The position numbers were made by a program, and so were the translations under genes. DNA of 64,000 bases from Eupeodes corollae (lineage: Eukaryota; Arthropoda; Insecta; Diptera; Syrphidae): the NCBI RefSeq assembly GCF_945859685.1, contig NC_079149.1:52842991-52906990 (forward strand), in the 5' to 3' direction. The first letter of the stretch is position 1, and each line of letters opens with the position of its first letter. Under the pieces are notes generated by a model. The model saw only the letters and a list, made by a program, of their open reading frames with translations. It searched no databases and was not told where the DNA came from. Shown in pieces: positions 34,991 through 45,729 of the stretch.

Positions 34991-35590
34991 TATTCGATTT
35001 CTCAACTTTTTTCTATCGCATATTTCAAGAATAAAAAAATTTATTTGACGTCTGTGGATTCGAAAAACGAATTGACCTTGTTTATATCTCTTCTTTTCGT
35101 TGACTTTAACGCTGATTTTGACCTAAACAATAGGAATGCTCTTATTTATAAGCTGACACAAATTGGTATACTATTCAAAGTTCCTTAAAGTAATTTGAGA
35201 GATTTACAGGGGTACGAAGACTGCTGCCAAGAAGCTTGAAAAGTTTTACATGGAAAAACATCTTCTCCAAGAAACAAATTAATTTTACTATAATATTCAA
35301 AATATTTAATTCAGTAGTGAAATCTACTCTCTTGCACGCTGCTCAGGTTTGGGGATCAAAAGAATATGAAGAAATCGAAAAATTGTACAGGTATTTCATA
35401 AAGAAACTTTTTAACCTACCCCTGAATACACCGAGTTATACCATATGATTGAGAAACAGGACTTCCAAAACTCCCGACAAACACCTTGAAGTCTGAAGCT
35501 GATTGCAACATGAAAGTTTGCAGCAACCATCAGAACATGAGACTTTCGAAAAAAAACTTCTATTATAAGAGTTGAGAAACAAGGACTCAA
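34990..35590 (+). mobile_element. Decayed LINE reverse-transcriptase fragment
   Basis: A frame near 35085-35188 reads LLFVDFNADFDLNNRNALIY, then KLTQIGILFK, which is the first catalytic block of a LINE RT. After a gap, KTAAKKLEKFYMEKHLLQ (from about 35214) and VVKSTLLHAAQVWGSKEYEE (35310-35380) give the thumb/C-terminal region. The second catalytic block is deleted. No 3' tail was identified. Confidence 0.7.
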
Positions 35591-35917
35591 AGACGCTACT
35601 TTTTCGTGAAAAATACTCTTACCTTACAAGAGACAATTAATTACATTTTTAAAAGATATTTTAAAGTATAGATTATTATTAATAACAGAATTCTATTAAA
35701 TTTATAAAAACATACATTCAAATATTCATATTTTTTGTCAACCTTGCTGACGGCATAGCCATAGCATTTAAATTCAAAATATTGTATACAATTTTTGTAA
35801 TTTAATGTAAATAAATCAATTACTTATTACTACTCTAAACTAGATAAATCAATGATTTCAAACTGAAAGCTTTTAAAAAACAATTGTTGTCTATTGATCA
35901 GAAATTAAAATAAATAA

Positions 35918-36085
35918 ATTAGCTGGCGCAACAGTCCGTTGATAACTAGAAACTAGTGACTTTAAACTCTCAACCATTCCTGTGAGCGAGTAATGTTGTC
36001 AGGGATGGAGGGAATCAATAGCTTTGACTTAAATCCGAGAAGCTAATTTGAGAAAGCACTCTTGAGGATTTTTCACTAGAAGCGG
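35918..36085 (-). repeat. 5'-truncated SINE fragment (body and tail only)
   Basis: This stretch (AGCTGGCGCAACAGTCCG through GAGAAAGCACTCTTGAGGAT) matches the body of the full SINE at 51428-51725 at most positions. The tRNA-derived head is missing and the AT-rich tail lies at the low-coordinate end (AAATAAATAAATT). This is what a 5'-truncated retrotransposed copy in minus orientation looks like. Confidence 0.7.
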
Positions 36086-36204
36086 GTAGATTTTGGCGCC
36101 CCGTGGCGGCCATTTTGTTTTGGTGACATCTGTCAAATCTTTTGTTTGTTATTTAGTTGCTTATGCCAAATCATCATTGCATTGGCAAGTTACACGATTG
36201 AACA

Positions 36205-36420
36205 TCAACACGTTCAAATGATAAACCTTTGTTATCAAAATGAGTGTTCGCGGTAGAGTGTTTTATGGTAGGGTGGCCTTGCACAGTTGGCCAACTTTGA
36301 GATTACCGGTTCAGTAAACAATCAGCCAACACCCGTACGTTCAAGGAAGACAAGATCAGCTGTAAGATATCACTGTCTGAGGCGACACCAACCCACGTGA
36401 GGTTCACCAGGTAATAATGC
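36205..36420 (+). pseudogene. Mariner transposase N-terminal fragment
   Basis: Frames read VQMINLCYQNECSR and then, after a break, EITGSVNNQPTPVRSRKTRS. These resemble the first helix-turn-helix and the inter-helix linker of mariner-like transposases (QVI..YYQN.CS, then E.TGSV.NQPTPVR). Catalytic parts are absent. It lies just beyond the truncated SINE. Confidence 0.55.
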
Positions 36421-37736
36421 ATCCTCAAAAAGCGACCGGTTGGTGTGAGTTTTTGAATGGAATTCTAGGTTTAAAATGTGAAAGGTTTGAATAGTTATTA
36501 AAAATTCCGTTTTGCTAAACTTTGTTAATCCAAAAAGAATGTATCAGTAATGTTTGAGACAAATATTCTACTCTACACAAAAGAAATAAGTTTTACAATG
36601 ACTAATTTTTAAGAAATGAAAGAACTTCCTTGCCGAAAACTTTGACTGATATTTTTAAAATTTCCATCAGGATGTAAACATATGTATCTTCTATAAAATT
36701 TTGATAATGATTCGATATAAAATTCAATTAAAGAAAAGTTAAGAAGTTTTAACTCGTTACAATTGTGTTATGGGCCTTTTCATTTACTTATATCGATTGA
36801 TTCTCTTTTTCTGGAATTTTTTCCAGAAAAAAAAAAAACATAGTAGCAGAAATAATCAATTTAAAATGCCTATTCAATTAGTACATTTCTTAAAGTTCCC
36901 TATCATCTGATTTGATATTGATTATCTTATCTTTTTTGACTAAAAGAAACAGTACAAGATCCTTAACATAGACAGGGTTAAAAAAGGTTAAGTTGAATCC
37001 CTATCACCATTACTATTAAAAGTGTGTTAGCTAAATTTTTTAAATTTAACTTTAAGGAACTTCTGAGTTTCAGCAAATGAACCTGAAAACATTTTCTTTT
37101 TCTTAAAATCTTACTTGGAACATTTCAGATATAAAGATTAACAAAATTTCATAGAGCTAAACCTTCATTGTTAAGTAATTTCCTGTCAAAAAATGTTCTT
37201 TCCAAAGGTTAGTTAAAAATCATTAAGTCTAGTTCACATTTAGAGATCTTAATTCTAGTTAATTGAAATCAATACATTGTTTTCACAATTTTGTGAAATA
37301 AATTTTATAACTATTATCGGACTTGCATCATTGCAACCAATAATTGGGAATTTTCTGACAGGTCGGTTAAAGCTATCATTTAAAAATTTGGTGTAACAAT
37401 TCTGTTCTGAATTATACACTGATAAAGCAGATGTCAATGGGAATAACTACATCATTAAAAACTTAAAAATAAACTGAACAAATCTCGAAACAAGATTTTC
37501 AATGATCAAAACCAACGATAGCTAAAACTGGATAGAATAAATAAAGCAAAATCCATTTTAAAATTTCTAGTTTAATTTGCTTAATCTGAAGTGACCTGTA
37601 AGCTCATGCTTTAAGCCAAATGTATAGTATATTATAATAATTGAGAAAAAAATAACATTTTAATAAATTTTTATTTCTCAAAACAACATCAAACTTTTTC
37701 ATGCATTTTACAAATTTTTGCTAAGGGCATATTATT
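36421..37736. other. AT-rich spacer and 3' UTR of the next gene
   Basis: No coding exon recognised. The segment just below 37737 is the 3' UTR of the minus-strand DUF753 gene; a minus-strand AATAAA is at 37670-37675. A frame at 37255-37437 has no family resemblance. Confidence 0.4.
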
Positions 37737-38399
37737 TTAAATTAAAAAAGCTCTACTGGATCCTGCTGTGAAATTAACTGAATTGCAAGCTTTCATATCT
37801 CCTGCCAAGCACAACATACAATTGGCACTCTTAAAGCAATCTTGTTGCTCCTTAACACTCAAGGCGCATCCTCGTTTTGTTTGATTGTTTTCGGTGCGAA
37901 CATAACAATATGAATTGGGCGAAGTTGGTGATTTACAACGGATAGGAGCTATATTTGCAGCATTATTCTTACAATCAGCATTTCTCGAGGAATCACATTC
38001 AATGCAACGATAGTCATCTCGTCCCCAAGTGTTGCAACCGTTTTCGTTGCATTTATGGCATTCGATTCCATTGTTGTTACATTTTTTGCGTAACTCGACG
38101 GGAATTTGTAGGGAACAACCCTTCCTTACGACCTCAACTACACAATAATGGGAAGTGTTTTTAGATTAGATTATTTTAGTCAAGAGAAAAGAGAGCTTTT
38201 ATAAGGATTCATACTTACATCCATCAAAGATTGTCACACAAATATCCAAAGGATCAAGGCATGCCTCTGTTTTGACCAACGATGTCCTTAAACAACCGAT
38301 ACCCTCACAAGTGACACAGGACAGTGGAGCACTTGCACTGGCAATGACAACTAGAAAGGACAAAACTACGGCAGTAGTTACTACTCTGAAAGCAGACAT
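37737..38399 (-). CDS. Two-domain DUF753/Ly6-like secreted protein
   Basis: Exon 1 is 38399-38219 and exon 2 is 38137-37737, joined in phase 1, giving 193 residues. A clear signal peptide (VVTTAVVLSFLVVIASASA) precedes CVTCEGIGCLRTS, then CVTIFDGFEVVRKGC, CNNNGIECHKCNENGCN (domain 1). Domain 2 runs from CIECDSSRNADC through CMLCLAGDMKACN. Intron 1 has the same position and phase as in the two plus-strand paralogues, but the second intron they possess is absent. Unlike them it ends soon after the last cysteine (AGSSRAFLI) with no long hydrophobic tail, so it is probably secreted rather than GPI-anchored. Exon 2 has no early ATG, so it is easily missed in frame scans. Confidence 0.9.
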
Positions 38400-38469
38400 T
38401 TTTATTTAATTCTTAGGCTAGACCTGTGTTGCAACAATAATGAACTAAAAACTGCAGTTTTCGAGGTAC

Positions 38470-38476
38470 TTTTATA
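38470..38476 (-). promoter_or_regulatory. TATA box of the minus-strand DUF753 gene
   Basis: TATAAAA on the minus strand, about 70 bp upstream of the start codon. Downstream CTGCAGTTTTTAGTTC offers possible initiator positions 24-32 bp away. Position and sequence fit a core promoter. Confidence 0.65.
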
Positions 38477-39290
38477 GACTTTTCATCGGAGATGATGATT
38501 ATATTTTTCAATAGTTATTTAATCGCAACATGAAAACAAATGGTTAAAATCTCAAGTAGACTAGGTGTACTTCACCAACTAGAAAAATAGTTGTATTTAA
38601 AAAAAGTTTTCTTTTTAAATCACATACGTAAGTCTTATGACAAGCAATGACCTAAGTTATTTAAGTGGGTCTTAAAGTATAGGTTTGCTATTTTGATAAG
38701 AAATCAGAGTACATGACTTAAATCACTGACACTTCTTTTAAAAGGTGTTCTGTGTATAAAAGTGTTGATATTTGGATGTTATTATTCTAAAAGTATGAAA
38801 CATTCCTGTTTTGAAGGACAATTCTTGTTTGAAAGGTTTGTTTTGTTAAAGAAATTAATTTTTAACTTCTTCGAGTACAGAAATACGTTTGAAAATAATT
38901 TAATTCATTATTTTAATGACCAAAAAACTTCTGGAGCTATTAGGCAGCTGTCACTTTGGAAGCTATTATTTCTAATGACATTTGAAAATTATAAACACGC
39001 TTCAATTACATATTTCAGTGGTTGCAATTCATTACAAAAATGTTTAAAATTTTGTAGCCTGAGTTAGCAAAACTCAAGCAATTTCAGATCTTCATTTAAG
39101 CGGTTAAAACAAGTATGTATGCATTGTGAAGAATCGAAAATGCATGTTGGCAATTCTTTAAAAAAAAAACTTATGGATTGTGGACAGCCTCCACAGCTGA
39201 GTCCTTTGAAATACTGATAGAATTCGTTTTCCGGGCTACAAGTTTTGAAACTTCTAAACGCTTAGAACCACAAACACCAATATAGTTCAT
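38477..39290. other. Intergenic DNA
   Basis: No gene, RNA or repeat recognised. A plus-strand frame at 38762-39067 shows no domain and no likely start. Confidence 0.35.
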
Positions 39291-39349
39291 GTGGAAAAAA
39301 AAAGAAAGCATTTCTTGGGATATAATACTTGCTCTCTCTTAAAATCTTT

Positions 39350-40370
39350 AGGTTGTATGGTTGTATCTGGTATACTACCAGATGTGCTACAAAAACTGCA
39401 AGACTTAGCAGTAATATCGCTAGAGACTAATTTCAAAGAATGTTTCTATTACAATCATACACCAGATATTGATTAAAGTAGTTTTGGACAAACTCAAGTA
39501 GATTCAGAGAATAGCTATTGTTGAAACTGCAAGGGATTTTCGATTCTGCTCAACATATGCCTTAAATGTTATTCTGCACCTCCTACCAGTAGACCTATAC
39601 ATTAAATATGTAGTATCGTGCAGCGGGTTAAGGCTTAAGGAATATCACGGAACTGATTTCATCCGAAATTTTTGCGGAAAACTCCGTCTACTGCACCTCT
39701 GCCTTGAATCTCAGAAAGGATTTTAAAGTCATCTTTTCTAACAGAAAGGATTGGAAGGATGAAATAATTACAAAAATTGCAATACCACCATCTTTACAAA
39801 TGTGTCAAAGATGGAGTGCAGAGTTTTGTTGAGAACTTTCTTCGAGTCCTACTACAAATATTCAGAGAAGCATGCAAAACTCAAATTAAACTGAAACCAG
39901 AATAGAAACGCTGCTATCTGCACTGACAGCCATGCGGCTGTTATGGCTATCAATTCCGCCATAACATAATCGATATAGGTTTAAAAATGTTGGGATGAAC
40001 TATGCAGCCTAACCATCAGCCTCAGTGTCACTCTTATTTGGGTTTCAGGTCATAGTATCATTGATGCAATTGAACGGGCTGATGAGTTGGCCCCCACAAT
40101 AATTAGCCACTCATAGCTCGCTTGTGAAATGTTCTCTATTTTTCTGACAGAATTCAACCACAGGTGAATCAGTTTAACGGACTATATTATATCCAATAAG
40201 ATATGGAAACTGTGATTCACTTTCTCTGTAAATGTCCTGAACTGGCTTTTTCTAGAATGTCAAAGTTCCAAAGGGCATTCCTTATTTTTGATGAACTTTC
40301 CGAGATCAAAATAAAAGTCCTGATTTCCTTACTGAATTTGTCTATAAATCCATTATAAAAGATTGTTTTT
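39350..40370 (+). mobile_element. Decayed LINE: RT tail and RNase H domain
   Basis: Frames around 39510-39660 read RIAIVETARDFRFCSTYALN and VILHLLPVDLYIKYVVSCSG, the end of an R1/I-like reverse transcriptase. Around 39917-40100 an RNase H region reads ICTDSHAAVMAINSA and LIWVSGHSIIDAIERADELA. At about 40200-40290 METVIHFLCKCPELAFSRM is the HxxC-type tail. It contains stops and frameshifts throughout. Confidence 0.7.
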
Positions 40371-41360
40371 TAATACATAGGTCTTACGAGTTTTTGGAAT
40401 CAAAATGGAGGTTTCTAGTGCTGAAAGAGTCAGCAAGGGCTGATTGTAACTGCCATTTCTACCTCCCTGCCCTTGGTGTTAAAATATAGCTTGAATTAAG
40501 TTTTACTCTGCAAAGATCTGATAGCGAAAAAAAAGAAAAAAATTATCCGAATTTTAATTTAATTTTTGTAGCAGTTTTTGGACATTACTCATTCGAAAAT
40601 AATGCAATGGTGAAATATTTCCTGAGAATTTTTGTTTCAAAGACGCGACGCAAAGAAACAATACAACTTTTTCTTAAGTCAGCCCAATACTCAAACCAAC
40701 CTACAACTACTAGACATTTTTGAATTACTAAAAGAAGCTTTGAGAAACAATTGAACTTCTCTAAAGAAATCTTTTTACTGACTTGAAAAAAGTATGAAAG
40801 TATTACTATGCTACTATTGTAATACTTTCGACATCACTGTCCTCAAGCTTTTAAAAGAAAAATTCGATTGCTCTGTTCTGATAGTTCTGTTCATAGATAA
40901 CTTTATGAAATTTGAGTCTTTCAGTTGTTCTAATATGTATTGCAATTCTCGTTTAAAAATTAAAATCGGTGAATTAAAATGGTGATCTTTTTTTGGTAGC
41001 GTTTACATCATTAAAATTTTAAATATTCGCAATATGGAACTTCAAACGTTTCCTATTCAAATTAGAAACACCCTATTTCTAAGACTAACCTAACAACATT
41101 TTGAAAACCTTTACATAACAAGATATCAAAAGTTTGCGGATATTATATACATTACTTACACATGTACAACTGACAACGAGCAGGATTTTTGAAATACTGT
41201 GTACATAATTTCCTACACTTGAGTGTTTTTCCAATCGAACAAGGCATCAAAATCTGAAGTTGTTTGTATCGAAAAAACAAGATAAGACCACAACAGGAAT
41301 GTCTTCACCGATGGTAGATGTAGTTGAGAATCACATTAAACTCGTCATTAAAGTCTAGTC
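40371..41360. other. Intergenic DNA upstream of the Ser-Gly-repeat gene
   Basis: AT-rich, no recognised exon. No convincing TATA box precedes the ATG at 41361. Confidence 0.35.
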
Positions 41361-42359
41361 ATGTCAAGAATTCAGACGTCCACTTTAGTGGCTGTGGTAA
41401 TAGCCTTAGCATTTAGTGTCCTTGCCACCGAAGCGAAAAGGAGGTGTCTTCAATGTTCAGGAATTAACTGCCAACGAACTACATACAGTAATATTGAAAC
41501 ATGTGACGATGAATTAGATGTTTGTGTAAGCGTATTCGATGGTCGTAAGTTTTCACAAAATACAATTTTTGAAATTTTCCTTGGGATGATAATTTTTGTG
41601 CTTAATGTTTTAGAAAGAATTGAAGCTCAAGGCTGTTGGCTTGGAATTGCCCCTCACATTCGGTCGAAATGTGAAAAAGACTCAAATATAGAATGCAACA
41701 AGTGTTTCACAGATGAGTGCAACAGCGAGGGACCGAAGAGTTTTCAATGTGTTCAATGTGATTCGAGTATTGTGTGTTTTTAAAAAGAACTTGTTAAATC
41801 TGAATATCACATCAATTTTCTTTGTTTTCAGCACGCAAATTGTGCTCGTAAAGCAGAAGCCCTCAATACAACCCGATGTCCAATTGCACGATCTGAAAAT
41901 GCCTATTGCTTCGCTCGGTCGGTTGGCAATAAGATCATACGTGGCTGCTCAACAACGGTTAAGGATCAGAAAGATTGTTTAAACGATAGGAGTTGTTCTT
42001 TGTGTTTGTCTGGAGAAATTATGGGCTGCAATAGGGTAGCTATGGGTACAGATGATGGTGGAGCCGGAAGTGGTTCAGGTAGCGGTTCTGGAAGTGGTTC
42101 TGGAAGCGGCTCTGGAAGTGGCTCTGGAAGTGGTTCAGGAAGTGGCTCTGGAAGTGGTTCAGGAAGTGGCTCTGGAAGTGGTTCTGGAAGTGGATCAGGA
42201 AGTGGTTCAGGAAGTGGTTCTGGAAGTGGATCAGGAAGTGGATCAGGAAGTGGATCAGGAAGTGGCTCAGGTAGTGGATCGGGAAATCATAAAAACGGAG
42301 CCGCTAAATTAAGTTTGTCCATAATTGTTGCATTCGTATGTTATATTATTTTAATGTAA
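41361..42359 (+). CDS. DUF753/Ly6-like protein with (Ser-Gly)36 tract and GPI signal
   Basis: Exons 41361-41544, 41614-41771 and 41832-42359 join with phases 1 and 0, giving 289 residues. The second donor was placed at ATT|GTGTGT, not the nearer GTATTG, because only that keeps the frame and aligns CDSSIHANC with CDSSRNADC of the 38-kb paralogue. The order is signal peptide (ALAFSVLATEA), domain 1 (CLQCSGINCQR through CNKCFTDECN), domain 2 (CVQCDSSIHANC through CSLCLSGEIMGCN), an acidic spacer GTDDGGAG, 36 uninterrupted Ser-Gly dipeptides (residues 194-265), and a hydrophobic tail (SIIVAFVCYIILM). Ser-Gly runs next to acidic residues are glycosaminoglycan attachment sites in proteins such as serglycin (family knowledge). 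A GPI-anchored proteoglycan is therefore plausible but inferred. Confidence 0.9.
42069..42284 (+). repeat. Coding Ser-Gly dipeptide repeat, 36 units
   Basis: A 216-bp tract encodes exactly 36 Ser-Gly dipeptides. Serine uses AGT, AGC, TCA, TCT and TCG and glycine GGA, GGC and GGT. The mixture follows a 12-bp pattern (GGAAGTGGTTCA-like) with substitutions, suggesting expansion by unequal exchange plus selection for the peptide. Confidence 0.95.
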
Positions 42360-43140
42360 ATTCCTTAGCAAAAATAAATTAATATCATTGATTTCTATAA
42401 TGAATCATTATTAAATAATTTTATCAAAATAAAGTATAAAATATTTTTAGCAAATATCTAATATATAACTAACTTTGTAAGTTTTATTCACTTCGTTGAT
42501 AAGAATGTACAAAGTTTTTAAGAGGGTACGTTTTTTTCTTTCAAGGGAAATTTTAAAAGTTTTAAAAACTCTTTAATTTAAAAGTTTAATGTTTAATTTT
42601 AGCAGGCCTACATTAAAAAGCATAGACAAATTATCCAGAAGCAACATTGACAGTTCACAAAACTTTAGTTGTTGTTTTTCATAAGATTCTGCTTTCAATT
42701 TTGAATTTCTCGAAATGGCCACAAGCAATTTTTTTGAATCCTTAACTCCTATAAAATAACTTAGTAACGCAGCTGTAATTATGAAGAAGTCCCGATTATT
42801 CCCGTTCAAGTAATGATTTTACCCACTTGTTATTTGACTAATAGATAAATAATTGATTAAAATTAATTATACCCTGTTTTCTTTATTATAAAATCCGTCT
42901 TTATACTCTTTGTAGTACGACTTTTTTTTAAAAAAATTGTTCGTCTTGCTGGAAGGCACTTCAACTTCATTTATTCTAAAAATATTGAAACAAAACTAAT
43001 TTGTATCTATTCTAGTCTTGATAAAAAATAAATGTGCAAAACTACAAGATAATGGCGTTTAATTTCCTATCATTCAACTAACCGACTTTGTTACTCTTCT
43101 GATCATCTGATAACTATTTGGAAGTCTAATGTCCAGTTTC
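42360..43140. other. Non-coding spacer
   Basis: Includes the 3' UTR of the preceding gene (AATAAA-type signals near 42371 and 42428). A minus-strand frame at 42573-42809 has no recognisable domain. Nothing else identified. Confidence 0.4.
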
Positions 43141-43142
43141 TT

Positions 43143-43540
43143 GTTAACTTTTTTGTTAACTTCCCATTTAAATTTATTGTAATCAGTTCAATTTATCTAA
43201 TTGCAAATTTATGAAATTTCCTTTTTTAGGCCTTTAGGATCTTAATCAATGGTTTTTAGTTAAATGAACGTGCATTAAAAATATCTTCTTTCTCCGACCA
43301 TAACTATAAGGAACGGATAGGGATATCGACTTTAAATAAATTTTGTTTTACAGATACCTAATAACACCAAGATGTGCAGAAAGGGCTTTTGAAGTAAATG
43401 TTTTAATTAATTTTCGAAAAATGCTATTCGCTGCAAATATCTCACAATATTTTGTTTACTCATTTTGACTTCATGCACAATTTTTCTGAATTTTTAAATA
43501 ATTCGACAAACGATTTTTTTCAATAAATAAAATAAAAATC
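43143..43540 (-). repeat. Degenerate fragment of the hairpin-ended repeat
   Basis: Starts GTTAACTTCCCAT and keeps recognisable pieces: GATATCGACTTTAAATAAATTTTG, shortened here to its first part, and GATGTGCAGAAAGGGC. These match internal landmarks of copy E. Orientation as copies B and E; heavily diverged. Confidence 0.5.
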
Positions 43541-43543
43541 TTT

Positions 43544-44231
43544 AAAAGGAGCTGGGATACGACCAACACTTATAACTTCTTATCTGTCGATCTTTCTAAA
43601 ACTTTAACAAAATATTAATAACAATATTTCGAGTGAGATAACAAATTCTTGAGCCAAAAACAATTGATTATGTGTTTTATTAGTTTTGTAGGTTTTCGTG
43701 TATTGTTAAAAAAGTTGTGGATTTAATTTTTCTTAAAAACTTAGCTTAAAGTTATTCATTTCTTGTATAAGAAAATACGGGTTATATTTTCCTAATACCA
43801 TTGCTAACAATACAAAATAGCACGGCATGAAATCATTTTGAAGTCAATGCCTCCATTTATTTACGTCATATCGAAAATCAAATATCAATTTTGAGTGGTA
43901 TTTTTTGTAGATATACAAAAAATTTTGGATTTTTATTATCATGTTGCTCAATGTTGGAACCTATATTTTTTTCTAATATGTAATTAGTTTTAAGACAATA
44001 TCGCGTCGAAAATCAATTTTTAACAATTTTAAGCAGTGTTTTTTTTTGTAAAAAACCATTTCTTCGAATATTTTAATATTTTTCTAAATGTCAAAAACGT
44101 TTATGTTACCATCAAATTATTTTTGATGTTCCTTTTTTTGTGTTCACTTTTTTAAAATGCTGTAGCAAAACAAAACGCCCACTCAATTTTTTTTAAAATC
44201 CTTTCTGTGTCCATTTGTGTCGTTATCCTTC
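43544..44231 (+). repeat. Hairpin-ended repeat, degenerate copy C
   Basis: Begins AAAAGGAGCTGGGATACGACC and TATAACTTCTTATCTGTCGATC, a decayed version of the copy A start. AT-rich blocks with TCGAAAATCAATTTTTAAC follow. The distal palindromic end is missing. Confidence 0.55.
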
Positions 44232-44233
44232 TA

Positions 44234-44716
44234 CAAAAAAGAGGCTGGGATGCGACCCACACTGATAACTTCCCATCCCGTCTGTCAATTTGTCTTGCTT
44301 AAGACTTTGTAGGTTTTCGTGTTGGGTTAAAAAAGTTGTTAGAATTTCCAACAATATTTTTCATGTAAAGAAGTACTTTAGTTTAAAAATCTATTTTTGT
44401 TAAATTGAATAAATGAATAACAAAATTTTTTTAGAAGATAAAAGTAGTTTAAAGTCAATATCTCAAAGTTTTGAATAGATATTTGAGTCAAAAATCAATT
44501 TTTACCAACTTTTATTATTTTTTTTGTTTAGGTTTTCATTTTTTGTAAAAAAAACTATCGATTCGATTTTTGTCAATTTTTTTCGTATAGTGAAAACAAT
44601 ATTTTTTATAAGTAAAAATTAGTTGGAAGCCATAATCTCAAAGTTTTGAAAAGATATATGAGTCGAAAATCAATTTTTACGAACTTTTATTAATTTTTTT
44701 GTTTTGTTTGTTGGAA
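44234..44716 (+). repeat. Hairpin-ended repeat, truncated copy D
   Basis: Begins AAAAAAGAGGCTGGGATGCG, with TAACTTCCCATCCCGTC and TTGTCTTGC. Two internal blocks marked by TTTTTACCAACTTTTATT follow, about 175 bp apart. The other end is missing. It is closer to consensus than copy C. Confidence 0.7.
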
Positions 44717-45699
44717 GTTTTAAATATATATCTCTACTGATTTAAGGTTTGAAAAATGTAAACTTACAAAATGCAATCCAGGACGGGGCCACGGCCTCAC
44801 TCAATGGCACCTGTATCCAAAGAGTCTATTTAAAAAAATTGGATTCAAAAATTTACCTGCAAAACACCTGATTTCTCTTAAAAGCTTCAATTTTGTTTTT
44901 AAACTCAGAGTAGTTTTTTTTATATATTAAATTTTTTTTGAACTTGATTTTCGTACAAAATTTCGAGGAATCGAATTAAAAAAATATATATATATTTTGT
45001 TAAACATCAAAAAACTAAATTTCAAAAGTTTTGATGATCAAAAATTATCAAAATATCGGTTCTATGGGGCTACCCTTTTGTAGCAATACAAAAATATATT
45101 TATTTTATTCAGAAGAAGAAAAGTAAACAAAATATTTTTGAGGAAATTTCATAAAAATCGATCGTTCGTTTTTGAGCAAATTCGAATTAAAAAAAAATAA
45201 AATACCGTCTTCTTAAATCCTTAACTTCAAAACTTGAACCGAATTAACATAATGGCTCAGGCTGAAGGCGAGGACAGCCAACTTTTTTCGACTTCTCTAC
45301 CATCGTAATGTAATGTTTGATTAAAATCTCGATTTGATTTTTTACTTGATTTTCGTAAAAAATACTGATTCTTAAATTTGATTTTGACTTAAACATATTA
45401 AGAACAAAGAATGGCATTAATTTAAAACTTATTGAATTTTAAAATGTTGAATTTGTATTTTTTTAGAAATAATAAATGATAAATAGCTATTTAAAAAAAA
45501 CTTACAAGAACACTTTCAAATATCTCGACAGATAACAGTTTAATTTTTTTACTAAATTAATTTTATTTGTAAATTAGCTTGCTACGAAAACTTCTTATTA
45601 TTTTTTTAAAGAAAATCGACTTTCTTTTTTCTTTTAATTCGATTATTTAATTAAAATATGAAATTTAGTGTTTTTGTATTTTTTTCCGTTTAGGTTTTT
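44717..45699. other. Non-coding spacer
   Basis: AT-rich; no gene, RNA or element termini recognised. Confidence 0.35.
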
Positions 45700-45729
45700 T
45701 TATATTGTAGGCACACTTAAGGGGATATG

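Noticed and set aside
41760..41772. Donor at TCGA|GTATTG for the Ser-Gly-repeat gene
   Set aside because: It would leave phase 1 against a phase-0 acceptor at 41832 and break the alignment with the paralogues; ATT|GTGTGT keeps both.
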